From an uncultured Bacilli bacterium (GTDB taxonomy: Bacteria > Bacillota_I > Bacilli_A > RF39 > UBA660): DNA of 8,546 nucleotides. Both the position numbers and the translations under genes were made by a program. Shown here piece after piece: positions 1 to 7,750 of the stretch. A model generated the notes under the pieces. It was not told where the DNA came from. It saw only the letters and a program-made list of their open reading frames with translations, and did not search any database. The stretch covers positions 1-8,546 of the forward strand of contig CALVKV010000055.1 of NCBI GenBank assembly GCA_944333305.1, read 5' to 3'. Numbering within the stretch: the stretch's first letter is position 1; each line of letters opens with the position of its first letter.

Positions 1-104
1 TTAACACCAAATTCATTAGCTATTTCATATTTCATTTTATCGATAGCTTGTTTAGCACCAGGAACTCTCATTTTCATTGAACCTGTGTTCATATTGTTGT
101 TCAT
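1..104 (-). CDS. Alpha/beta-type small acid-soluble spore protein (SASP), C-terminus cut by window edge
   Basis: SASPs of this family coat and protect DNA in the dormant spore and are degraded at germination by the protease GPR. The 34 residues visible begin MNNNMNTGSM and contain VPGAKQAIDKMKYEIANEFG (residues 14-33), the strongly conserved N-terminal half of SspA/SspB-type proteins. The GPR cleavage site is present as YEIANE at residues 26-31, with the cut expected between Glu27 and Ile28. The remaining half, which should hold the second DNA-binding helix, lies beyond base 1. The ATG at 102-104 is chosen because AGGAGG at 113-118 is 8 bases upstream. The gene follows thiI by 74 bases, as sspA does in B. 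subtilis. A sigma-G-like promoter lies just upstream. Family assignment is secure; which paralogue (sspA, sspB or other) cannot be told from the fragment. Confidence 0.93.
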   Translation of the reverse strand, partial: MNNNMNTGSMKMRVPGAKQAIDKMKYEIANEFGV

Positions 105-112
105 TTGTTTCA

Positions 113-118
113 CCTCCT
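113..118 (-). promoter_or_regulatory. Ribosome binding site of the SASP gene
   Basis: A perfect AGGAGG followed by TG sits 8 bases before the ATG at 104. It is one of the strongest ribosome sites in the window, in keeping with the high expression expected of a spore protein, and it fixes the start codon. Confidence 0.85.
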
Positions 119-125
119 ACACTAG

Positions 126-154
126 TAGAATGTGAATATTTTCAAATTTCATAC
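126..154 (-). promoter_or_regulatory. Probable sigma-G (forespore) promoter of the SASP gene
   Basis: On the minus strand a -35 element GTATG (150-154) and a -10 element CATTCTA (126-132) are separated by 17 bases. The known Bacillus sigma-G consensus is about GHATR, 17-18 bases, CATNHTA, so both elements match fully. This is the expected factor for a SASP gene. The start point would fall near 118-120, leaving a leader of only about 15 bases that begins at the ribosome site, which is unusually short. I see no sigma-A promoter or terminator between thiI and this gene, so read-through from thiI is also possible. Confidence 0.55.
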
Positions 155-178
155 ATTTTTTTTATTGGTAATTTTTAC

Positions 179-1354
179 CTAAAGAATATTTTCATAATTA
201 TTTTTTTCTTTATAAATAAATGTGTTATCAATTGCTTCTTTTAATAGTTCATCATAAGCAAACTTTTCTTCTTCTTTTAATGTTTCTTCTAAGGTTGGAT
301 TAATAATTGGATGTTTGGGAACAAAGACTGTACAACAATCTTCATATGGTAAAATACTTGTTTCATATGTATCTATTTTTTTTGCTATATCTATTATTTC
401 TAATTTATCTAGACAAGCAACTGGTCTTATTACTGGTATGTTAGTAACATTATTTATTACATACATACTATTTAATGTTTGAGAAGCTACTTGACCAATA
501 GATTCGCCATTGACTATTACTTTAGCTTTATTCTTTTTACATAAACTTTCCATAATACGATACATCATTCTGCGCATAATAGTAATAACATAGTTAGGAG
601 AAACGTTTTTATAAATTTCTTCTTGGACTTTTGTAAATGGAACTATGTGTAGTTTTATATCATTAGTATAAACCTTTAATTTATTTACTAAAGTTATTAC
701 TTTTTCTCTTGCTTCTAAACTAGTATGAGGGATTGCTTCAAAATACACGGCTTCTATTTTAATTCCCCTTTTCATAGCAAGGAATCCTGCAACAGGTGAG
801 TCTATTCCACCACTTAACATTAATAATCCTTTACCTTGAATGCCACTAGGATAACCACCTAAACCATTATAAGAATTATAATAAATAAAGGTGTGATCTT
901 TTCTTATTTCAACATGAATAATAGTATCTGGATTATTAACATCTACTTTAATATTATCCTTATTTTTTAAAACTATACCTCCAAATATAGGAGATAATTC
1001 CATACTTGTTTTAGGAAAGGTTTTATCACTTCTTTTAACTTCTACTTTAAAAGTTTTGAAGTTCTCAAGTTTTACAGTTTCTATTAATCCTTTTTTAATA
1101 GATTCCATATCAATATTGGTAACATAAGCGATATGATATGCATGTATTCCAAAGATTTTGTGTATTTTATCAATAATAGTTTGCTCATCTTCTATCTTAT
1201 AATGAATATACATTCTTGATAAATCTTCTTCTATTATAGTATCAAGTCCTGCTAATTTATTTTCAATATTTTTTGTTAAAGTTTTAACAAAAAAATTACG
1301 GTTACCCTTTTTAGTAGTTAATTCACCATATTTAATTAATATTACTTTTTCCAT
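179..1354 (-). CDS. thiI: tRNA 4-thiouridine synthetase / sulfurtransferase ThiI
   Basis: ThiI adenylates uridine 8 of tRNA and replaces its oxygen with sulfur to give 4-thiouridine; in many bacteria it also supplies sulfur for the thiamine thiazole. The 391-residue product has the N-terminal ferredoxin-like region, a THUMP RNA-binding domain (about 60-165), and a PP-loop ATPase domain with SGGIDS at 181-186. The motif PYEDCCTVFVPKHP at 336-349 carries the Cys pair 340/341; Cys340 is in the region matching the catalytic Cys344 of E. coli. There is no C-terminal rhodanese domain, as is normal for Bacillota ThiI, so sulfur probably comes straight from the upstream desulfurase. The ATG at 1354 is preceded by AGGAG (1364-1368, 9-base spacing). 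It follows the cysteine desulfurase by 30 bases with no terminator, so the two are very likely one transcript. Confidence 0.97.
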   Translation of the reverse strand: MEKVILIKYGELTTKKGNRNFFVKTLTKNIENKLAGLDTIIEEDLSRMYIHYKIEDEQTIIDKIHKIFGIHAYHIAYVTNIDMESIKKGLIETVKLENFKTFKVEVKRSDKTFPKTSMELSPIFGGIVLKNKDNIKVDVNNPDTIIHVEIRKDHTFIYYNSYNGLGGYPSGIQGKGLLMLSGGIDSPVAGFLAMKRGIKIEAVYFEAIPHTSLEAREKVITLVNKLKVYTNDIKLHIVPFTKVQEEIYKNVSPNYVITIMRRMMYRIMESLCKKNKAKVIVNGESIGQVASQTLNSMYVINNVTNIPVIRPVACLDKLEIIDIAKKIDTYETSILPYEDCCTVFVPKHPIINPTLEETLKEEEKFAYDELLKEAIDNTFIYKEKNNYENIL

Positions 1355-1384
1355 ATAGTTTTACTCCTTTTTACTTTTTTTATA

Positions 1385-2485
1385 TTAAATACAACTTTTT
1401 AATATTTTTATAAATTCTTTCGCTTCTTCAATCGTACTATCTTTAGATAAAGATAATCTTAATGAGGTTTTACTTAACTCTAAATTATTAGTTAATTCAT
1501 AAATACTTTTAGAATAGTCTTCTTTAGAGGAACAAGCTGTTTTGGTAGATAAATAGACTTCATAAGATTCTAATTTATGAATCATGGTTTCAGGTTTTAT
1601 ACCTTTGATGCTAAAATTTATTATATATGGAGAAGAATCTTTCTTAGAGTTTATAGTAACACTCTCTATTTTACTTAGTTCATCTTGTAAATAAGTATTA
1701 ATTTCTTTTACTTTTAAATAACTTTCATCTTTTAATTCTAAAGCTAGTCTTAATGCTTTAGCAAAAGAAGCGATTAAAGGTAAAGCTGGTGTTCCTGCTC
1801 TATAAATAGTTTGCGAAGCACCACCATTTATTATAGGAGATAAATTTATCTTTTCCTTTCTTATAAGAATTGCTATTCCTTTAAGGCCATTAAATTTATG
1901 CGCAGAAGCAGAAAATAAATCTACATTAGTAAGATTAACATCAATCTTAGTTAAACTTTGCGTACCATCAACATGAAATATAGCTTTACTATTTTCTTTA
2001 ATAATTTTTCCTATAGTATCTATATCTTGTATTATACCTAGTTCACTATTAACATGATGAATAGATACTAAGACGGGATCTAATTTTAATTTTTCTTTTA
2101 AATCATCAAGATCTATATGATAATTATTATCTAATTTTAAATTAATTATTTCAACGTTTTCTAAACTATTTAGAGTATTCGTAATAGAAGGATGTTCTAA
2201 AATAGTAGTTAGTATGATTCTATTCCTTTTAGGATAAGCTTTAAGTACTCCTTTAATTGCTAAGTTATTAGATTCACTACTACTGCCAGTAAAGATTACT
2301 TCGTCTTCTTTTACATTCAAAAGATCTGCTACTTGTTTAGTGGCAGCATTCATTAACCTTTTACTTTCAAATCCTAATTTATGAATTGAATTAGGATTGC
2401 CAATATAATCTTTAGAAACACTTACAAATGTTTTTAAAACTTCATCATCTACTCTAGTAGTAGCAGCATTATCAAAATATATCAT
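1385..2485 (-). CDS. Cysteine desulfurase, NifS/IscS family, ThiI partner
   Basis: PLP enzyme that converts cysteine to alanine and holds the sulfur as an enzyme persulfide for transfer, here most likely to ThiI. The 366-residue product starts MIYFDNAATT, the standard opening of the family. It shows EHPS (His98, which stacks on PLP), HVDGTQS (Asp173), SAHKFNG with the PLP lysine Lys197, YRAGT (Arg229), and the active-site loop STKTACSSKE with Cys318. I start it at the ATG at 2485, not the in-frame GTG at 2494. That GTG lies inside the ribosome site, and starting at 2485 gives the canonical N-terminus. It begins 5 bases after the 94-residue gene ends and is followed by thiI. In B. subtilis the equivalent gene beside thiI is called nifZ. 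A house desulfurase for Fe-S assembly is possible, but the neighbour favours tRNA thiolation. Confidence 0.95.
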   Translation of the reverse strand: MIYFDNAATTRVDDEVLKTFVSVSKDYIGNPNSIHKLGFESKRLMNAATKQVADLLNVKEDEVIFTGSSSESNNLAIKGVLKAYPKRNRIILTTILEHPSITNTLNSLENVEIINLKLDNNYHIDLDDLKEKLKLDPVLVSIHHVNSELGIIQDIDTIGKIIKENSKAIFHVDGTQSLTKIDVNLTNVDLFSASAHKFNGLKGIAILIRKEKINLSPIINGGASQTIYRAGTPALPLIASFAKALRLALELKDESYLKVKEINTYLQDELSKIESVTINSKKDSSPYIINFSIKGIKPETMIHKLESYEVYLSTKTACSSKEDYSKSIYELTNNLELSKTSLRLSLSKDSTIEEAKEFIKILKSCI

Positions 2486-2489
2486 TACT

Positions 2490-2498
2490 ATCACCCTT
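2490..2498 (-). promoter_or_regulatory. Ribosome binding site that fixes the desulfurase start
   Basis: AAGGGTGAT on the minus strand matches the GGTGAT end of the anti-Shine-Dalgarno complement and lies 4 bases before the ATG at 2485. It overlaps the TGA stop of the upstream small gene (2491-2493) and includes the GTG that would otherwise extend the desulfurase by three codons. The arrangement suggests translational coupling. Confidence 0.6.
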
Positions 2499-2775
2499 TT
2501 TCATCAATTATGTTATACTTATTTTCTGTTAATATTTTTGTTGTCTCATTAAAATCCTTATTACTATTAAATACATTAGAAATATTTTCTGCAAGATAAA
2601 AAATGTTCTTAGTAAATAAATAACTATTATTAAGAAGATAATTTTTTATATCTTTAATATGAAGAGATGAGAGAAGAACAATTAATTCTTCTATGTTTTT
2701 GTTATTAACTAAGGAGTCTACTTCTTTTTTATTAAAGTTTAAAGCTAGTAGTATTTTTTTATTATTTTTTTTCAT
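2491..2775 (-). CDS. Unknown 94-residue helical protein at the head of the desulfurase-thiI operon
   Basis: I do not recognise this protein. It has an ATG with GGAGG (2780-2784) 4 bases upstream, and it ends 5 bases before the desulfurase start, so it is a real, co-transcribed gene. The product is rich in Lys, Asn, Leu and Ile, has no Cys, no membrane segment and no signal peptide, and is predicted by eye to be almost all alpha-helix. Two stretches look like loosely related helix pairs: NKKEVDSLVNNKNIEELIVL (15-34) and KDIKNYLLNNSYLFTKNIFY (41-60). The second recalls mTERF-like helical repeats, but this is only an impression. In B. subtilis this slot upstream of the desulfurase holds braB and ezrA; the protein is not EzrA, which is much longer and has a membrane anchor. 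A role in regulating or assisting the desulfurase would be a guess from position. Confidence 0.8.
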   Translation of the reverse strand: MKKNNKKILLALNFNKKEVDSLVNNKNIEELIVLLSSLHIKDIKNYLLNNSYLFTKNIFYLAENISNVFNSNKDFNETTKILTENKYNIIDEKG

Positions 2776-2784
2776 GGTTCCTCC

Positions 2785-2796
2785 AGTTAAGTAACT
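2785..2796 (-). repeat. 12-base near-palindrome in front of the desulfurase operon
   Basis: AGTTA-AG-TAACT is a 5-base inverted repeat around a 2-base centre. It lies between the ribosome site of the 94-residue gene and the possible -10 box, overlapping the latter. It could be an operator, but a repeat this short is easily found by chance in AT-rich DNA. Confidence 0.25.
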
Positions 2797-2799
2797 ATA
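2794..2799 (-). promoter_or_regulatory. Possible -10 box for the 94-residue gene / desulfurase / thiI operon
   Basis: TATAGT on the minus strand lies between the terminator of the preceding operon and the ribosome site at 2780-2784. The only TTG-containing -35 candidate, TTGCTT around 2820-2825, is 20 bases away, which is too far to be convincing. A promoter is expected here because transcription should stop just upstream at 2832-2874; its exact position is uncertain. Confidence 0.3.
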
Positions 2800-2831
2800 C
2801 TACTATTAATCTCGTTAAAAAGCAAGAAATT

Positions 2832-2874
2832 AAAAAGCTTTGCAGGTATATTATTTATATTTTACTCTGCAAAG
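2832..2874 (-). terminator. Rho-independent terminator after the ligA block, overlapping the last codons
   Basis: On the minus strand CTTTGCAG (2867-2874) pairs with CTGCAAAG (2838-2845). A C and a run of five T follow (2832-2837), with a second T-rich stretch near 2815-2821. The 21-base loop is long and AT-rich, and contains the stop codon of the membrane protein gene, so the left arm of the stem is coding sequence. It would separate the nucleotidyltransferase-ligA block from the desulfurase-thiI block. Confidence 0.6.
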
Positions 2875-3458
2875 GCATTAGAAATAGTTAAAGTTTTTTT
2901 ATCTTTATCATATGACGTAACTACACCGATAAGACTTACAGGAGCCTCTTTATTTAAATCATCTATATTTTCTGATAGAAGCTCTGATACAACTGTTAGG
3001 TCATATTTTCCTTCTTCATTATCTGTAAATTCTAAAGTAATAGTATTATCTTTTTTGCTTTTTTCACTTATAGTACCTGTCAGTCTTATAAATTCTCCTA
3101 TATGATTATAATTATCATTAATAATAGAATAAGCAAGATCTGTAATAGTAAAACTTTCTGGATTAGTATCATATTCTAAGAACCAAGAACCTAATACGGT
3201 ATCACGTCTACCTATTTCTTGGTTATATTTTATTACTTTATATCCTAGTCCATAATACTCTTTAGTGCCACCATCATCATATACTTTTGTTCTAATAGCA
3301 AGAAAAGGTCCAACTCCAGCTTTTGAAACAAGGAGAATATCAGTTGTAATTAAAAGGCCTAATACTATTATAACTATCATAATAATCGTAGATATTTTTT
3401 TTATTTTACTTTCTTCTTCAACAGAAATACCTTCTTTCTTTTGCTCTTCTGTTTGCAT
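2862..3458 (-). CDS. Single-pass membrane protein with probable extracytoplasmic OB-fold
   Basis: This is a 198-residue protein of unknown role. It has a charged cytoplasmic N-terminus (1-21, ending KIKK), one membrane helix (about 22-45, rich in Ile, Leu and Val) and an extracytoplasmic remainder. Residues 56-92 carry RTKVYDDGGTKEYYGLGYKV followed by a GRRD...LGSW stretch, a block I associate from memory with uncharacterised Bacillota proteins. The C-terminal part (about 108-198) alternates strands in the order IGEFIRLTGTI, NTITLEF, DLTVVSEL, EAPVSLIGVV, TLTISNA, the pattern of a tRNA_anti-like OB domain. The helix could also be an uncleaved signal sequence; no lipobox Cys is present. The ATG at 3458 has GGGGTG (3464-3469) that overlaps the ligA stop, so it is coupled to ligA by a 10-base gap. 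I infer no link to DNA repair: the topology puts the OB-fold outside the cell. Confidence 0.8.
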   Translation of the reverse strand: MQTEEQKKEGISVEEESKIKKISTIIMIVIIVLGLLITTDILLVSKAGVGPFLAIRTKVYDDGGTKEYYGLGYKVIKYNQEIGRRDTVLGSWFLEYDTNPESFTITDLAYSIINDNYNHIGEFIRLTGTISEKSKKDNTITLEFTDNEEGKYDLTVVSELLSENIDDLNKEAPVSLIGVVTSYDKDKKTLTISNAFAE

Positions 3459-3468
3459 AATCTCACCC

Positions 3469-5466
<1,998 letters not shown>

Positions 5467-5479
5467 TTATCGTCTCCTT

Positions 5480-6394
5480 TTAATATTTTTTCCACAAAGG
5501 CTGTTGATAAACTCCTTCATCAGTTAACTCTTTTAAAGCTTTTACTACTTCATCTTTATCTTCTTTATAAGTCATACCATACCATGTAGCGGTTGTATCT
5601 ATAATGTCGATGGTTTTAATATTTTTTCTTAAGCATGTATCTAAAACATCTGGTATTTGAAATTCTACTTCGTCTAAGTGTTTTTGATGTAGTGATAAGA
5701 AAAGGAATAATTCATCACCTAAAATATCAAAAATATCTCTTGAAAATAGTAATAAATTCATACACACTAATGTATCTTCATCTATTTCTTCGCCATTACT
5801 ACTATAAAGTGGAGAGGCAATTATTTTATCTTTTTTCTTTACTACTTTACTTTCTGTTATTTTTACTAGTTTGTGATTACTAACATCCATTATACCTCTT
5901 TTTGCAGATCCGTTTGGACTTAGGGTATTTTTAACTTTATATCCTACTATACCAAAGTGATTATAAATAATATTATCTAAGTAATCGTAAGCTTTTAGGA
6001 AAGCATCTCTTCCATAGAAATCATCGGCATTTATACATGCGAATGGTCCTTTGATTTTATCTTTAGCACAATATATGGCATATGCAGTACCTAAAGGTTT
6101 AGTTCTATTTTTAATTAGTGGTTTAAAACGTTCAGGAATATAAGTATTATCTTGGAAAGCATAATCTGTTTCAATATATGGTTCTACTCTTTTTCCTATT
6201 GTTTCTCTAAATTTTTCATAAAATTCTTCTTTTACAATAAATACTACTTTAGTAAATCCTGCTTTAATAGCATCATAAATAGAATAGTCTATGATGAATT
6301 CTCCACTTGGTCCTACTTGTTCAATTTGTTTTAAGCCTCCAAAACGAGATCCCATTCCAGCGGCCATAATTAATAGTGTTTTATCTTTTTTCAT
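5480..6394 (-). CDS. Sugar-phosphate nucleotidyltransferase-like protein, second of a tandem pair
   Basis: Predicted to transfer a nucleotide from an NTP to a sugar phosphate or similar phosphate, releasing pyrophosphate, in the cytoplasm; substrate and nucleotide are unknown. The 304-residue product has the pyrophosphorylase signature AAGMGSRFGGLKQ (11-23), a PLGTAYA loop (about 100-106), and NADDFYG (122-128), whose Asp residues are expected to bind metal. The conserved C-terminal WYGMTYKED follows. The in-frame ATG at 6406 would add four residues, but it lies within the ribosome site GGAGGT (6399-6404), so I use the ATG at 6394. The start overlaps the upstream paralogue by 14 bases. Compared with that paralogue the N-terminal half is very similar and the middle (about 170-240) diverges, with a Lys-rich VVKKKDK segment here. 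This suggests different substrates or partners. GalU or RmlA identity is not supported. Confidence 0.88.
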   Translation of the reverse strand: MKKDKTLLIMAAGMGSRFGGLKQIEQVGPSGEFIIDYSIYDAIKAGFTKVVFIVKEEFYEKFRETIGKRVEPYIETDYAFQDNTYIPERFKPLIKNRTKPLGTAYAIYCAKDKIKGPFACINADDFYGRDAFLKAYDYLDNIIYNHFGIVGYKVKNTLSPNGSAKRGIMDVSNHKLVKITESKVVKKKDKIIASPLYSSNGEEIDEDTLVCMNLLLFSRDIFDILGDELFLFLSLHQKHLDEVEFQIPDVLDTCLRKNIKTIDIIDTTATWYGMTYKEDKDEVVKALKELTDEGVYQQPLWKKY

Positions 6395-7307
6395 TGTTAC
6401 CTCCATATAAGTTATTATTATATATTTTTTTATTTATCATTTCTTTAATTGCACTCACTACTAATTCTTTATCTTCTTTATAAGTTACGCCATACCAATT
6501 TGCATTAGTTTCAACTACATCAACTATTACTTTTTCTTCTTTTACACATTCATTTAAAACTATTGGTATTAAGAATTCACATTTTTCAAGATTATCTTTA
6601 TTATTTTCTAAAAAGATTGGTAATTTTTCTTCTAAAATTTTAAATAGACTAGGTGTAAATAACAACATATTCATAGAAGCAATAGTATCTTTTGAAGTTT
6701 CAAAACTAGGACTACCATCAAGAGGTGATACCTTTACTAAATCACCAACTAGTTCTGTGCTACTTTCAACTAAAGTGATTAGTTCGTTATTTTCATTAAC
6801 TTTACAAACTCCACGTTTAGCAGAACCATTAGGAGTTAAGGTATTACCAAGTCTATAAGCGATTAAACCGTAATGATTATCTTTAATATTAGATAAATAA
6901 GTAGAGGCTTTTAGATAAGCATCTCTTCCATAGAAATCATCAGCATTAATTATGGCGAATGGTTCATTAATTTTATCTTTAGCACAAAGTATAGCATGAG
7001 CGGTACCTAGAGGTTTTACTCTCATCTTTAATAGTTCTTGATATTTACTAGGTATATTATCATTATTTTGAAAAACATACTCTACTTTGACATGAGGTTC
7101 TACTCTTTTACCAATAGTCTCTTTAAAAATATCATAGTTTTCTTCTTTTATGATAAAGACTACCTTATTAAAACCGGCTTTAATAGCATCATAAATAGAA
7201 TAATCAATAATAAACTCGTCATTTGGTCCTACTGGTTCTAATTGTTTTAAGCCTCCAAAACGACTACCCATTCCAGCGGCCATGATTAATAATGTTTTAT
7301 CTTTCAT
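6381..7307 (-). CDS. Sugar-phosphate nucleotidyltransferase-like protein, first of a tandem pair
   Basis: This is a 308-residue paralogue of the following gene, roughly half to 60% identical by eye. It has AAGMGSRFGGLKQ (10-22) for NTP binding, a PLGTAHA loop (99-105), NADDFYG (121-127) as the metal-binding motif, and WYGVTYKED (271-279) near the end. The fold is the Rossmann-like NTP_transferase type; I cannot see a substrate-defining motif or an added acyltransferase or hexapeptide domain. The ATG at 7307 is preceded by AGGAGG (7312-7317). A longer in-frame reading to 7367 would translate the ribosome site and the possible promoter, and has no family-like sequence, so I reject it. The last codons, NNLYGGNNEKR, overlap the next gene and contain its ribosome site. 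No sugar-pathway genes are nearby, so the pathway is unknown. Confidence 0.88.
   Translation of the reverse strand: MKDKTLLIMAAGMGSRFGGLKQLEPVGPNDEFIIDYSIYDAIKAGFNKVVFIIKEENYDIFKETIGKRVEPHVKVEYVFQNNDNIPSKYQELLKMRVKPLGTAHAILCAKDKINEPFAIINADDFYGRDAYLKASTYLSNIKDNHYGLIAYRLGNTLTPNGSAKRGVCKVNENNELITLVESSTELVGDLVKVSPLDGSPSFETSKDTIASMNMLLFTPSLFKILEEKLPIFLENNKDNLEKCEFLIPIVLNECVKEEKVIVDVVETNANWYGVTYKEDKELVVSAIKEMINKKIYNNNLYGGNNEKR
6399..6404 (-). promoter_or_regulatory. Ribosome binding site embedded in the upstream nucleotidyltransferase gene
   Basis: GGAGGT lies inside the final codons of the first nucleotidyltransferase and 4 bases before the ATG at 6394. An upstream ATG at 6404-6406 overlaps this site and so cannot be the normal start. 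Ribosomes ending the first gene would pass directly over it, which suggests coupled translation and matched amounts of the two proteins. Confidence 0.75.
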
Positions 7308-7431
7308 ATGTCCTCCTAGTGTTATTTTTTCTTTTAATTTCAGTGCGGTATAACAAAATTCTAGCACTTTTCAGCTTATTTATCACATTTTTCCATTTTA
7401 GTAAATATTTATGTGTTATTTTATAAATACT
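7308..7431 (-). other. Longest intergenic gap: leader region, little else seen
   Basis: This 124-base AT-rich gap lies between the 96-residue gene and the first nucleotidyltransferase. It holds the candidate promoter and a ribosome site. CACAT and ATGTG could form a weak, interrupted hairpin with a loop of about 22 bases, but no T-run follows. I see no riboswitch or RNA gene. Confidence 0.5.
7347..7374 (-). promoter_or_regulatory. Candidate sigma-A promoter for the nucleotidyltransferase-ligA block
   Basis: On the minus strand CTGAAA (7369-7374, 4 of 6 matches to TTGACA) is 16 bases from TATACC (7347-7352), which is preceded by the TG of an extended -10 element. The -10 box is imperfect in its last two bases. 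The position, 40 bases before the first start codon, fits. No convincing terminator separates this block from the 96-residue gene upstream, so some read-through is likely. Confidence 0.35.
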
Positions 7432-7722
7432 CTAACCATAATATCTTTTTAAGTAAATTACTTTATCATGAATTGATACACCTATTACATCCTCATCATT
7501 TTCATCTGTTATTTTTCTACCATAGATACCATCTAACTTACCAAAGCTTACAACATTATTGTTAATTTTATTTAATAACTTGCTATTTATATAAATAATA
7601 TCTCCTATTTTAGGTAATTCGTCAATATCATAAAATTCCATATTTATATTATAGGAATTGTTATTATTATCTTTTAATGTATAATTATAGTCATCTATAT
7701 TTTCTATTATTAATTTAATCAT
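7432..7722 (-). CDS. Unknown 96-residue beta-rich protein, co-transcribed with the LRR gene
   Basis: I cannot name the function. The product is rich in Asn, Asp and Ile, acidic in places, with no Cys, no signal peptide and no membrane helix, so it is probably cytoplasmic. Short alternating strands are visible: MIKLIIENI (1-9), YNINMEFYDI (24-33), KIGDIIYINSKLL (38-50), VVSFGKLDGIYGRK (57-70), and DVIGVSIHDKVIYLKRYYG (78-96). The KIGDIIYI pattern is typical of strand-turn segments in small beta-barrels (OB or SH3-like), and the charged ending KRYYG looks like a conserved tail. From memory I associate this layout with unnamed small Bacillota proteins, but cannot verify it. The ATG at 7722 has AAAGGAA (7733-7739) with a spacing of about 11 bases, a weak site. 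The gene starts 28 bases after the LRR protein ends with no terminator between, so they probably share a transcript. Confidence 0.7.
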   Translation of the reverse strand: MIKLIIENIDDYNYTLKDNNNNSYNINMEFYDIDELPKIGDIIYINSKLLNKINNNVVSFGKLDGIYGRKITDENDEDVIGVSIHDKVIYLKRYYG

Positions 7723-7750
7723 AATATTTATATTCCTTTCTACTATTATT

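Noticed and set aside
165..180. Hairpin GGTAA-TTT-TTACC after thiI as a terminator
   Set aside because: The stem is 5 AT-rich pairs and on the transcribed minus strand it is followed by an A-run, not a U-run.
5635..7241. Plus-strand open frames at 5635-5883, 6152-6334 and 7038-7241
   Set aside because: They are Phe/Tyr/Ile-rich translations of the antisense of the two nucleotidyltransferase genes. The last two resemble each other only because the genes are paralogues.
7308..7367. N-terminal extension of the first nucleotidyltransferase beginning MLEFCYTALK
   Set aside because: It would translate the ribosome site and the candidate promoter, and the family begins directly with the KDKTLLIMAAG strand.
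7385..7431. Hairpin after the 96-residue gene as a terminator
   Set aside because: The stem CACAT/ATGTG is short and interrupted, the loop is about 22 bases and no T-run follows.
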